Both the position numbers and the translations under genes were made by a program. Of a stretch of 64,000 nucleotides of DNA, positions 15,759 through 24,144 are shown piece by piece; positions within the stretch are counted from its first letter, which is position 1, and each line of letters begins with the position of its first letter. This stretch comes from Actinomadura sp. 7K507 (lineage in GTDB: Bacteria; Actinomycetota; Actinomycetes; Streptosporangiales; Streptosporangiaceae), in NCBI RefSeq assembly GCF_004348425.1, contig NZ_SMKK01000001.1, forward strand, positions 62,001-126,000, in the 5' to 3' direction. The notes beneath the pieces were generated by a model. The model was not told where the DNA came from. It ran no database searches and was given only the letters and a program-made list of their open reading frames with translations.

Positions 15759-16337
15759 TCAGGCATGCAGGCTGGGCCGGTAGATGAGCTCTTGGATGTG
15801 GTCGTCGAGCGTCCGGTGCTCGATCAGCTGGAGGTCGAAGTCGGCCGCGCCCTGGAAGATCGGGTCGAGTCCGGTCTGACCGGTGATCACAGGGAACAGC
15901 GTCACCTGGACGCGGTCGACCAGACCGGCGGCCATCAGCGCCCGGTTCATCGACAGGCTCCCGTGCGAGCGCAACGGGACCTCGGACTCCTCCTTGAGCC
16001 GGGCGACGACGTCGACGGCGTCGCCGTTCACAAGGGTCGCGTCCGGCCAGTCGAGGGGTCCGTCCAGCGTGGTCGACACCACCGTCGCCGGCAGGTTCGT
16101 CATCCGCGTGACCCACGGGTCACGCACCTCGGACTCCTCGGTGCTGGAGGCCAGCATCCGCGCGAACACCCGATACGTGTGGGCGCCGAAGACCATCCGC
16201 TGCTCCTCGCCGTACAGGGCGAGGCGGTGGTCGAGGAGTCCGGGGCCTTGCTTGCCCCAGTAGCCGGTCCAGTCGCCGCCGGCGGCGCCGAAGCCGTCGA
16301 GGCTGGAGAAGACGTCGAAGGTGTACGTGGCGGGCAC
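15759..16337 (-). CDS. RibD_C/dihydrofolate-reductase-like protein, copy B
   Basis: 192 residues from a GTG at 16337 with GAGGAGG upstream; this start gives exactly the length of copy A. Motifs as in copy A: YTFDVFSSLDGFGAAGGDWT, RMVFGAHTYRVFARML, LRSHGSLSMNRALMAAGLVD, VTLFPVITGQTG. Differences cluster in the first third and at the end. The two genes face each other tail to tail and form a long inverted repeat. A 7-bp stem hairpin (TGCCTGA/TCAGGCA, 15746-15765) overlaps the stop codon. Function unknown; NADPH-dependent reduction is the family expectation. Confidence 0.83.
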   Translation of the reverse strand: MPATYTFDVFSSLDGFGAAGGDWTGYWGKQGPGLLDHRLALYGEEQRMVFGAHTYRVFARMLASSTEESEVRDPWVTRMTNLPATVVSTTLDGPLDWPDATLVNGDAVDVVARLKEESEVPLRSHGSLSMNRALMAAGLVDRVQVTLFPVITGQTGLDPIFQGAADFDLQLIEHRTLDDHIQELIYRPSLHA

Positions 16338-16443
16338 GGTGGCCTCCTCAAAGCGGTTTGTCGCGTGTCGGGGATACAGACCGGCCGCAACGGCGAGACT
16401 CATCGCCGCTATCCGGCGTCGGTTTCGGCGGGCCCCGGCAGGG

Positions 16444-17046
16444 TCAGATCCAGCCCTCCTCCCAGGCGCGGTGTGCGGCGGCGTGCCTGGAGCTCGCGCC
16501 CATTTTCGCCATGGCGGACGACAGGTAGTTGCGGACGGTCCCGGAAGCGAGGTGCACCTCGGCGGCGATCTCGTTGATCGAGGCGCCCTTCCGGGACGCG
16601 TGCAGGACCTCCAGTTCCCGGGCGGTGAGCGGGCAGTCGTTCTCGGTCAGCGCGGACGCGGCGATGTCGGGGTCGACGTAGCGGCGGCCCGCGGCGACGT
16701 CCCGGACGATCTCGGCGAGCCGGGCCGAGGGCGTGGTCTTCGGGACGAACCCGCTCACCCCGGCGGCCAGCGCGCGGCGCAGCACCCCGGGGCGGGCGTG
16801 CCGGGTGACCAGGATGATCCGGGTGGGGAGTTCGGCGCGGATCCGCTCGGCGGCGTGCAGTCCGTCCGCCGGCGGCATCTCCAGATCGAGGACGGCGATG
16901 TCCGGCCGGTGCCGCCGCGCCAGGCGGACGGCGTCGGTGCTGGTGGACGCCTCGGCGGCCACGGTCAGGTCGTCCTCCAGCTCCAGCAGCGCGGCCAGGG
17001 CGCCGCGGAGCAGGTCCTCGTCGTCGGCGATCAACAGCTTGATCAT
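16444..17046 (-). CDS. NarL-type response regulator
   Basis: 200 residues. Receiver domain: LLIADDEDLLRGALAALLEL (acidic pocket), phospho-acceptor Asp in DIAVLDLEMPPADGL, Thr in ILVTRHA, Lys in GFVPKTT. C-terminal LuxR helix-turn-helix: LTARELEVLHASRKGASINE, IAAEVHLASGTVRNYLSSAM. Its ATG overlaps the TGA of the sensor kinase gene by 4 nt, so the pair is co-translated. Probable target: its own operon or the divergent membrane-protein pair at 18388-19372 (inference from position). Confidence 0.92.
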   Translation of the reverse strand: MIKLLIADDEDLLRGALAALLELEDDLTVAAEASTSTDAVRLARRHRPDIAVLDLEMPPADGLHAAERIRAELPTRIILVTRHARPGVLRRALAAGVSGFVPKTTPSARLAEIVRDVAAGRRYVDPDIAASALTENDCPLTARELEVLHASRKGASINEIAAEVHLASGTVRNYLSSAMAKMGASSRHAAAHRAWEEGWI

Positions 17047-18281
17047 CGGATGCCCGCCTCCGCGGGGAGCGGCAGGGAGCCGGTCAGCTCGAACCACTCG
17101 TCGTCGTGTTCCCAGGACAGTGTGCCCCCGGCCCGCTCCAGCCGGTCGGTGAGGGCGCGCAGGCCGGTGCCCGCCCCGGGGCCGGACGCGCCGGCGGCGC
17201 CGTCGTTGCGGACCCGGAGCCGGGCCGAGCCGTCCGCGGCCCGGTAGCCGATGGTGGCGTGCCGGGCCCGGCTGTGCCGCAGGATGTTGGTGGTCGCCTC
17301 CCGCATCACCAGGCCCAGCAGGTGGCGGCAGGCGTCCGGCAGCGCGCCCGCTCCCCCGCCCGCGCCCGCGTCCGGTTCCACGCGGGTGTCGATGCCCGCG
17401 GCGGTCAGCACCTTGGCCGCGTTGGCGAGTTCCTCCTCCAGCGTGGTGCGCCGGTACCCCTGGACGACCGCCCGGGTGTCGCGCAGCGCACCGACCGCCA
17501 GTTGGTGCACCTCGGTCATCTCCGCCGCGGCTTGCCGCGGGTCGGCGCCGGCGAGCCGCGCCGCCAGCTCGCTCTTGAGCGCGATGACCTGCAGATGGTG
17601 GCCCTGGATGTCGTGCAGGTCGGCGGCGAAGCGCAGCCGCTCGTCCTTGACCGCCAGCTCGGCGGCCATCCCGCGGGCCTGGTTCAGCCGGTCGGCGAGG
17701 TCCCAGGCCCACAGCGTCCCGAGCATCATCCACGCGGTGACGGCGACCATCGCGGCGGGGAACGCCGTGGCGAACCGCCATCCGTCGCCGGTGAGCCCGC
17801 CCGCCGTCCCGCCGATCACGGCGGCGGCGACGATCGCGGCGGGGATGAGGACGCGGCGCCGTTCCGGCGGCAGGAACATCGCGGTGAGCGAGACCATCAC
17901 CGCGGGCGCGAGCGACCACAGCCGCTGTCCGGGGAGCGTCAGCGGGACCGCCCCCAGCACCGCCGCGGCCGCGGCCCCGGCGGCCAGCCACGCCACCGGC
18001 GGCCGGACCGCCGCGCCGGCGGGCGGCAGCCGCCGGCCCAGCAGCACCACCATCGCCGCGCTCAGCACGAGCATCGCCGCGGCGGCCACCGCGCGTCCCC
18101 AGGCGGGCAGGTCCGGGTGCGTGATCCAGTCCTCGACGAACAGCGCCACGAAAAGCGCGAACGTCCCGGCCAGGGACCACTGGACGTGGCGGCGGAACCG
18201 CTCCAGGCTCCGCTCCCGGCCGGCCGCACCGGCCCCGGCACCGGGAGTGGGAGGCGTATGACGAATGTCATCCGATCCCAT
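17043..18281 (-). CDS. DesK/NarX-type sensor histidine kinase
   Basis: 412 residues from ATG 18281 (GGGGA upstream). An N-terminal block of about six hydrophobic segments (for example WSLAGTFALFVALFVEDWI, AVAAAAMLVLSAAMVVLLGR) is followed by the HisKA_3 dimerisation helix RFAADLHDIQGHHLQVIALK, whose first His is the phosphorylation site, and a HATPase domain (REATTNILRHSRARHATIGY, GTGLRALTDRLERAGGTLSW). No large extracytoplasmic domain, so the signal is probably sensed in or at the membrane. Operon with the response regulator downstream; divergent from two small membrane-protein genes. Confidence 0.9.
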   Translation of the reverse strand: MGSDDIRHTPPTPGAGAGAAGRERSLERFRRHVQWSLAGTFALFVALFVEDWITHPDLPAWGRAVAAAAMLVLSAAMVVLLGRRLPPAGAAVRPPVAWLAAGAAAAAVLGAVPLTLPGQRLWSLAPAVMVSLTAMFLPPERRRVLIPAAIVAAAVIGGTAGGLTGDGWRFATAFPAAMVAVTAWMMLGTLWAWDLADRLNQARGMAAELAVKDERLRFAADLHDIQGHHLQVIALKSELAARLAGADPRQAAAEMTEVHQLAVGALRDTRAVVQGYRRTTLEEELANAAKVLTAAGIDTRVEPDAGAGGGAGALPDACRHLLGLVMREATTNILRHSRARHATIGYRAADGSARLRVRNDGAAGASGPGAGTGLRALTDRLERAGGTLSWEHDDEWFELTGSLPLPAEAGIR

Positions 18282-18387
18282 GACGAATCCCCGTTCTCCC
18301 GTGCGGTTCCGGCACTGCCCCAGGTCCCCGGCGCCCAGCACCATCGAAGGCGAACATACCCCGGCCCCGTACAGAAGGGACATCGTC

Positions 18388-18807
18388 ATGGCAACGACGA
18401 CCGACCGACCGCCGGCGACGGACTGGCGGCGCTTCCTGCGCCACTACCTGGAGATGATCGCGGCGATGTTCGTCGGAATGGCGGTCTTCGGCCTCGCCGT
18501 CCAGGGCGTCCTGACCCTCGCGGGACTGGACGCACCCGGAGCCGAGGAGTGGACCTCCCTGGAGATGGCCGCCGAGATGTCCGCCGGGATGGTCATCTGG
18601 ATGCGCTACCGGGGACACGGCTGGGCGAGCTCGCTGGAGATGACGGCCGCCATGTTCGCGCCGCTGGCCGTGCTGTTCCCGCTGCTGTGGCTCGGTGCGA
18701 TTCCGGCCGGGTCCCTGATGCTCCTGGAGCACCTCGTCATGCTGCCTGCGATGCTCCTGGTGATGCTCCGCCGCCGCGCCGAGTACGGGGGTGCGACCCA
18801 TGGCTGA
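18388..18807 (+). CDS. Four-helix membrane protein, Met-rich
   Basis: 139 residues, ATG after AGAAGGGA. Hydrophobic segments at YLEMIAAMFVGMAVFGLAVQ, WTSLEMAAEMSAGMVIWMRY, LEMTAAMFAPLAVLFPLLWL and LEHLVMLPAMLLVMLRRR. About one residue in ten is Met. No family recognised beyond a conserved actinomycete membrane protein. It shares a divergent promoter region with the sensor kinase operon and overlaps the next membrane-protein gene by 8 nt, so the two are co-translated; a role as target or accessory of the two-component system is inference. Confidence 0.75.
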   Translation: MATTTDRPPATDWRRFLRHYLEMIAAMFVGMAVFGLAVQGVLTLAGLDAPGAEEWTSLEMAAEMSAGMVIWMRYRGHGWASSLEMTAAMFAPLAVLFPLLWLGAIPAGSLMLLEHLVMLPAMLLVMLRRRAEYGGATHG

Positions 18808-19372
18808 GAGCGTCACCGCGCCACGCCGCTTCCGGCCCGCCGCCGTCCGGCGCTTCTGGCCCATGGCACTCGCCGTCGCGATGAGCGCCGCGACCTGGGG
18901 CGGGAGCGGGACGGACGACGGCGTCACGTCCCTGGCCTCGGCGCTGTCCCTGCTGCCGCTCCTGTACCTGCTGGTCGAGACGTTCCAGTGGCGCCGGGCG
19001 ACCTGGGGGGTGCTCGCCGCCGGGCTCGTCGGCTTCACCGTCCTGGAAGCGGCGGACGTCGTCGAACCGGCCGCGGTCGTGGCCGGTGTGGCGCTGGCCG
19101 TCCTGGTCTGGGGCGGCGTCAAGGGGCGGCTGTTCCGATCCGGTGTGCTGCAGGCCCAGGCGCTGGGCATGATCGGGTTCGGCGCCGTCGCCCTGATCGG
19201 ACTCGTCGCCGCCCCCGACGCGGGCCGCTACATCGTGGCGGCGGGCTGGTTCGCGCACGGCCTGTGGGACCTCGTCCATCTCAAGCTCGACAAGGTCGTG
19301 CTCCGCTCCTACGCGCAATGGTGCGCCGTGGTCGACATCATCATCGCCGCGCAGCTCGCCTTCGTCCTGTGA
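18800..19372 (+). CDS. Polytopic membrane protein
   Basis: 190 residues, about six hydrophobic segments (FWPMALAVAMSAATWGG, SLLPLLYLLVETF, VLAAGLVGFTVLEAADVV, VVAGVALAVLVWGGV, MIGFGAVALIGLVAA, AVVDIIIAAQLAFVL). AAGWFAHGLWDLVHLKLDK holds His residues in or near a helix that could bind a metal or cofactor. No family could be named. Start ATG 18800 lies inside the last codons of the preceding gene. Followed at once by a fragment of a rifampin phosphotransferase-like gene. Confidence 0.75.
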   Translation: MAESVTAPRRFRPAAVRRFWPMALAVAMSAATWGGSGTDDGVTSLASALSLLPLLYLLVETFQWRRATWGVLAAGLVGFTVLEAADVVEPAAVVAGVALAVLVWGGVKGRLFRSGVLQAQALGMIGFGAVALIGLVAAPDAGRYIVAAGWFAHGLWDLVHLKLDKVVLRSYAQWCAVVDIIIAAQLAFVL

Positions 19373-19780
<408 letters not shown>

Positions 19781-19800
19781 ACCGCGCCGCTAGCATGGTG

Positions 19801-19815
19801 CTTCGGAAACCAAAG
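19801..19815. promoter_or_regulatory. Possible HxlR operator
   Basis: CTTCGGAAACCAAAG is a palindrome with one mismatch (CTTYGG-N3-CCRAAG) directly before the GTGAGG ribosome-binding site of the HxlR gene and just after a TAGCAT -10-like hexamer (19791-19796). Position suggests autoregulation. Confidence 0.4.
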
Positions 19816-19825
19816 TGAGGTTCGC

Positions 19826-20176
19826 ATGTCCCGACCGACGCCCCTGCCCGGCCGGCCGGTCCGCGGTTCCGAGAGCGGCAGGCCGGTCATGGCACTGCTC
19901 GACCTGCTCGGCCACCGCTGGACTCTCCGCATCATCTGGGAGCTGCGGGGTGAGGACGCACCCACCTTCCGTGAGCTGCAGCGACGCTGCGGCCAGGTCT
20001 CGTCGAGCGTGCTCGCCGATCGCCTGCGCGAGCTGAACGAGGCGTCGATCGTCGAGCGCACCGATGCGGGCTACGCGCTCACCGCCATGGGGCGGGAACT
20101 GCTCGAACAGCTCCGGCCCCTGGACGCGTGGGCCCGGCGCTGGGCGAAAGAACATGATCACCCGCTCAAGAGGTGA
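19826..20176 (+). CDS. HxlR-family transcription regulator
   Basis: 116 residues, ATG after GTGAGG. The winged helix is complete: VMALLDLLGHRWTLRIIWEL, PTFRELQRRCGQVSSSVLAD, RLRELNEASIVERTDAGYAL. HxlR regulators bind as dimers and respond to redox, aldehydes or small aromatics; many lack a Cys, as here apart from RRCGQ, which could be a redox sensor. A palindrome just upstream may be its operator. The nearest likely target is the MBL-fold gene 90 bp downstream on the same strand. Confidence 0.88.
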   Translation: MSRPTPLPGRPVRGSESGRPVMALLDLLGHRWTLRIIWELRGEDAPTFRELQRRCGQVSSSVLADRLRELNEASIVERTDAGYALTAMGRELLEQLRPLDAWARRWAKEHDHPLKR

Positions 20177-20265
20177 TGGCGCTCAGTCCGCTGGTCGCGG
20201 CCGCCGTAATAGGTTGCGATCGTAGGAACCATCGATGTCCTCCTGCGCGGTTCAGGGAGCGGATC

Positions 20266-21021
20266 TTGCCTCACGTGCGCTTTCTCGGTCACTCCACGGT
20301 TCTCGTCGAGGTCGACGGCGTCCGGCTGATCACCGATCCGATCCTGCGGGACCGGGTGACGTTCCTGCGCCGCGTCCCGCCTCCCCTGCCCGCCGAGGCG
20401 TACGCCGGCGTCGACGCCGTCGTCCTGTCGCACCTGCACCACGACCACTGCGACCCGCCCTCGCTGGCGCTCCTCGGGGCCGGGACGCGGGTCATCGCAC
20501 CGGCCGGCAGCGAGGAGTTCCTGCGGCGGCACGGGATCCGGGATCCGGTCACGCTGCGGGCGGGCGGGTCCTGCACGGTCGGGCCGGTCACGGTCACCGC
20601 GACGCCCGCGGTGCACGACGGCCGCCGGGTTCCGTTCGGGCCGGACGCGGACGCGATCGGCTACCTGGTCACCGGCTCGGAGGCCACCGTCTACTTCGCG
20701 GGCGACACGGCCCTCTTCGCGGACATGCGCACGCTGTGCCCGCGGCTCGACATGGCCCTGATCCCGGTGTGGGGGTGGGGCCCCAACCTGGGCGCGGGAC
20801 ATCTCGACCCCGACGACGCCGCCGAGGCCGTGGCCCGGCTGCGGCCCCGCCGGGCGGTCCCCGTGCACTGGGGAACCCTGTTCCCGTACGGGATGAAGCC
20901 CTTCTTCGGTGACCGGCTGCAGTCCCCCGCGCCCGCCTTCGCGAAGGCCGTGGAGGCACGCGGCCTGCCCACGGAGGTCACCGTCCTGGCACCCGAGGAG
21001 GAGCTGGCATGGGACCCGTGA
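20266..21021 (+). CDS. MBL-fold metal-dependent hydrolase (UlaG-like)
   Basis: 251 residues from a TTG at 20266, preceded by GGGAG at good spacing; upstream in-frame ATG would add 31 unrelated residues. RFLGHSTVLVEVDGVRLITD, then the HxHxDH motif in VVLSHLHHDHCD, AVHDGR, YFAGDTALFADMR and VPVHWGTLFPYG supply all expected zinc ligands. The group (UlaG/RomA-like) includes lactonases and phosphodiesterases; NAPE-PLD-like membership is possible. Probably controlled with or by the HxlR gene upstream. Substrate unknown. Confidence 0.85.
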   Translation: MPHVRFLGHSTVLVEVDGVRLITDPILRDRVTFLRRVPPPLPAEAYAGVDAVVLSHLHHDHCDPPSLALLGAGTRVIAPAGSEEFLRRHGIRDPVTLRAGGSCTVGPVTVTATPAVHDGRRVPFGPDADAIGYLVTGSEATVYFAGDTALFADMRTLCPRLDMALIPVWGWGPNLGAGHLDPDDAAEAVARLRPRRAVPVHWGTLFPYGMKPFFGDRLQSPAPAFAKAVEARGLPTEVTVLAPEEELAWDP

Positions 21022-21054
21022 GCTACGTGCCGCCGGGGACGCCGCGCCGGCCGG

Positions 21055-22146
21055 TCAGCGCTGCGCCGCGGCCGCCGTCTCCGCGGCCCTGACCTCGTAC
21101 ACGGGCCGGTACCGGTCGTGCAGCGACGTGATCAGGCTGAGCAGCAGCATGAAGAAGGCGGTGTGGAGCATGTCGAGAGCGCCTCCCTCCCGTCCCAGCA
21201 GCCATTCGGCGACCAGGACGAGCCCGACGTTGAGGGCCAGCCGGATCAGGAAGGCCATGGCCGCCGTCTGGACGCCGCGCCGGGCGCGGGCCGTCCACAG
21301 ACTGAACGTGGTGTTCAGGACCACGAGCACCGCCAGCGCGAGGAACAGCTGCATGCCGGTGGTCCGCAAGCCGGGGAGCACCTCTGCGAAGAGCACGCTG
21401 ATGAGGCCGACGAGGAAGATCTTCTCGACGGTGACCAGCGACAGCACCCGGCCGTGCGCGGCCGACCAGTCGTCCCGTTCTTCGGCGGTGTCGACCGGTT
21501 CCGGAAGCCGGTCGGCGGTCAGTTCCCACCGCCGGTCGGCGGGCCGCAGGCGTGGCCGCACCGCGAACCAGAACGCCGCGGCCGCCGCCAGCAGCGCGAC
21601 GACCACCGCGGGACCGAACCAGGGGACCTCGGCCAGCGTGTCGGTGAAGTCGAGTTTGGCGACGTGGATCCAGTACTCCTGCGGCAGCTTGATCACGATC
21701 CAGATGAGCGCGGCGGCCGTCAGCCAGAACGCCGCCAGGAACCGCACCGGGTCCCAGCGGCTGCGGATCGCTTCGTAGGCGATGAAGAAGTACTCGAAGG
21801 CGTTCGGGAAGACCAGCAGCAGTGCCCGCGACTGGGTCAGTTCGAACGCCACGACGCCGACCAGGCGATAGAAGTAGAGGAACCGGGACGTCTTGAAGGC
21901 GAACCCGTTCGTCCAGTTCCGCATGGTCGCCAGGTAGGCGATGGCGAGGTAGTAGACGTCCATCGCCTTGTCGTAGCCCTGGTAGCCCGGGGGGTCGTAG
22001 CCGAACGACTGGAAGATCGTCTGGTCGACGGCGTCGAGGACCAGGCACCCGAGGATCGCGGGCAGCGGGTAGCGGAGGATCAGCAGCGGAAGCAGGAACC
22101 GCGCCCCGACCACGGCCCAGAACACGGCGGCGACCTCAGCACTCAT
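21055..22146 (-). CDS. Large integral membrane protein of unknown function
   Basis: 363 residues. Eight or so hydrophobic segments, for example FWAVVGARFLLPLLILRYPL, VVVALLAAAAAFWFAVRP, LFLALAVLVVLNTTFSLW and MLHTAFFMLLLSLITSLHDR. A conserved-looking stretch VLDAVDQTIFQSFGYDPPGY and GYDKAMDVYYLAIAYLATMR is polar and probably faces one side of the membrane. No family is recognised. Convergent with the MBL-fold gene and divergent from the M24 hydrolase operon. Confidence 0.75.
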   Translation of the reverse strand: MSAEVAAVFWAVVGARFLLPLLILRYPLPAILGCLVLDAVDQTIFQSFGYDPPGYQGYDKAMDVYYLAIAYLATMRNWTNGFAFKTSRFLYFYRLVGVVAFELTQSRALLLVFPNAFEYFFIAYEAIRSRWDPVRFLAAFWLTAAALIWIVIKLPQEYWIHVAKLDFTDTLAEVPWFGPAVVVALLAAAAAFWFAVRPRLRPADRRWELTADRLPEPVDTAEERDDWSAAHGRVLSLVTVEKIFLVGLISVLFAEVLPGLRTTGMQLFLALAVLVVLNTTFSLWTARARRGVQTAAMAFLIRLALNVGLVLVAEWLLGREGGALDMLHTAFFMLLLSLITSLHDRYRPVYEVRAAETAAAAQR

Positions 22147-22311
22147 GGTCCGCCCCCAGTTCCCCCCGCGACAGGCACCCGTTCAGTATCACGCCGGACA
22201 GCGCGCCCGCATAGGCCGACGATCAAGACGGACCTTACGTCATTCGCGGTGGTGGAAGGACTGTGCCGCGGACCGCGGCGCCGTCCGGCCCCGGTCACCG
22301 CCGGCGGTTCC

Positions 22312-22341
22312 TTGACTTTTCGCGGGGCTTCCCACGATATT
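22312..22341 (+). promoter_or_regulatory. Probable promoter of the three-gene hydrolase operon
   Basis: TTGACT (22312-22317), 18-bp spacer, GATATT (22336-22341), about 60 bp before the ATG at 22401. Located in a 254-bp divergent intergenic region that is otherwise featureless. Confidence 0.5.
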
Positions 22342-22400
22342 GGACCAGGCGTCTAATTGCGTGGTCGCGGCATCGGTGACCAGCGCTTGGAGTGTGCGGG

Positions 22401-23222
22401 ATGGACGAGGGGCTGGAGCGGTTTCGCCGGTTGCAGGGGCTGACCTACCAGGCGGCCGAGGAGGTGGCGGCCGGTCTCGAACCGGGAGTGACCGAGCGGC
22501 AGGCGGCGAGAAGGATGCGCCGCCGGCTGGCCGACCGCGGGGTGGACGACTGGTTCCACGTTCCGTTCGCGTGGTTCGGGGACCGCACCGCCTTCCGCGG
22601 GATCGCCCTGCCGCACCAGTTCCTGCCGACGAACCGTCGGCTGGAAGAGGGCATGCCCTACATCCTGGACGCGGCACCGATCGCCGACGGCTACACCGCG
22701 GACATCGGCTACGCGGGATGCCTGGGCGGCAACGAGCGCTGGGAGCGGCTGGTGTCCGACCTGGCCGTCTACCGCCGCCTGATCGTGGAGCGGGTGCGGG
22801 AGCGGCGGACCTTCGCCGACATCTACGCCGAGGTCGATCGGCAGATCGTCCGGCACGGGCACGAGAACCGGCACCGCAAGTACCCCGGCCGGGTCATCGG
22901 CCACCAGGTCGGCCGGGTCTCGGGCCGGCTCCCCCGCAACGTCATCGTGGGCGCCTTCGGCGTGCGCACCGCCCAGACCGTCGGCCGGGAGCTGATCAAG
23001 GAACGCCTGCAGGGACGCTCCACGCTGTGGAACGGCTCGCGCCGATCGCAGCATCCGCCGACTCCGGGACTGTGGGCGGTGGAACCCCACCTGGCCTCGG
23101 GCGACGTGGGCGCCAAGTTCGAAGAGCTGCTCGTGGTCACCGAGGACGACGCGTACTGGCTGGACGACGATCTCCCGCACGTCCGCAGGTGGGCGGCGCA
23201 GGCGAGCGGAGATCTCACATGA
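22401..23222 (+). CDS. M24 (pita-bread fold) peptidase-like protein
   Basis: 273 residues. LEEGMPYILDAAPIADGYTA gives the two Asp, VIGHQVGRVSG the His and LWAVEPHLASGDVGAKFEEL the two Glu of the dinuclear metal site of aminopeptidase P/creatinase-type enzymes. The protein lacks the N-terminal creatinase domain and is shorter than most prolidases. It may be a peptidase, or a C-N/C-C hydrolase using the same fold. Its TGA overlaps the next ATG (ATGA), and it leads an operon with an alpha/beta hydrolase and a di-iron-type protein, so a shared pathway on a lipid-like compound is likely (inference). Confidence 0.82.
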   Translation: MDEGLERFRRLQGLTYQAAEEVAAGLEPGVTERQAARRMRRRLADRGVDDWFHVPFAWFGDRTAFRGIALPHQFLPTNRRLEEGMPYILDAAPIADGYTADIGYAGCLGGNERWERLVSDLAVYRRLIVERVRERRTFADIYAEVDRQIVRHGHENRHRKYPGRVIGHQVGRVSGRLPRNVIVGAFGVRTAQTVGRELIKERLQGRSTLWNGSRRSQHPPTPGLWAVEPHLASGDVGAKFEELLVVTEDDAYWLDDDLPHVRRWAAQASGDLT

Positions 23223-24139
23223 GCGACTTCGACGGCCGTGAGGTCGGCTCCGGTGGAGGGAGCCTCGCGGTCCGCGAGTACGGTCATCCGGGCCGGACGA
23301 CCATCGTGCTCGTGCACGGCTACCCCGACACACAGGCCGTATGGGAGCCGGTGGCGGGGCTGCTGGCCGAGGAGTTCCACGTGGTCACCTACGACGTGCG
23401 CGGCGCCGACGGCTCGATGCGTCCACGCCGGACCCGGTCCTACTCGATGGAGAACCTGTCCCAGGACCTTCGTGTGGTGCTGGACGCCGTCTCGCCGGGC
23501 CGGAGCGTGCATCTGGTCGGGCACGACTGGGGTTCGGTGCAGTGCTGGGGAGCCGTCACCGGCACGCGGGTAGCCGGCCGCGTCGCCTCCTTCACCTCTA
23601 TCTCCGGGCCGTGCATCGAGCATTTCGGCCAGTGGGTCCGCGACCGCCTGCGCCGCCCTACGCCCCGCCACCTGAAGCAGTTGTCCGGCCAGTTCGCCCG
23701 CTCCTGGTACCTGCTGGGCGGCATGATCCCCGGGGTCGGCCAGCTGGTGTGGCGGCTGGGCGGTACGCGGATGTTCCCGGTGCTCATCAAACGGCCGGAA
23801 GGCGTCGACAGGAGACCCGCCCCGACGTTCCGCCAGGACGCCCTCTACGGGATGAAGCTCTACAAGGCCAACGCCTCGCGCTTCCTTCGGCCCGGCGAGT
23901 CGGCCCGTACGGAGGTACCCGTCCAGGTCATCGCGCCCACCAGGGACCTGTTCGTCTCACCAGAGCAGTCCAAGGACCTGAGCCGCTACACCGGACGGCT
24001 GTGGCGGCGGGAACTGCGCACCGGGCACTGGGGCGCCCTCGGCCCGCACGCCCCCGAAGTGGCGGCCGCCGTTTCGGAACTGGTCCACCACATCGAAGCC
24101 TCGGCGCCCCCCACGACGAAGATGCGGACGGAGAGGTAG
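23219..24139 (+). CDS. Alpha/beta hydrolase, epoxide hydrolase-like
   Basis: 306 residues. Oxyanion motif HGYPDTQAVWEP, nucleophile elbow LVGHDWGSVQ with Asp as nucleophile (epoxide hydrolase/dehalogenase type), and the distal His in ELRTGHWGAL. The cap region (IPGVGQLVWRLGGTRMFPVL) is hydrophobic. Similar proteins in actinobacteria and mycobacteria are often fused to or placed beside an SDR; here they sit between an M24-type protein and a predicted metal-dependent hydrolase. Translationally coupled to the gene upstream. Likely opens an epoxide or ester of a lipophilic compound (inference). Confidence 0.87.
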   Translation: MSDFDGREVGSGGGSLAVREYGHPGRTTIVLVHGYPDTQAVWEPVAGLLAEEFHVVTYDVRGADGSMRPRRTRSYSMENLSQDLRVVLDAVSPGRSVHLVGHDWGSVQCWGAVTGTRVAGRVASFTSISGPCIEHFGQWVRDRLRRPTPRHLKQLSGQFARSWYLLGGMIPGVGQLVWRLGGTRMFPVLIKRPEGVDRRPAPTFRQDALYGMKLYKANASRFLRPGESARTEVPVQVIAPTRDLFVSPEQSKDLSRYTGRLWRRELRTGHWGALGPHAPEVAAAVSELVHHIEASAPPTTKMRTER

Positions 24140-24144
24140 GCCCC

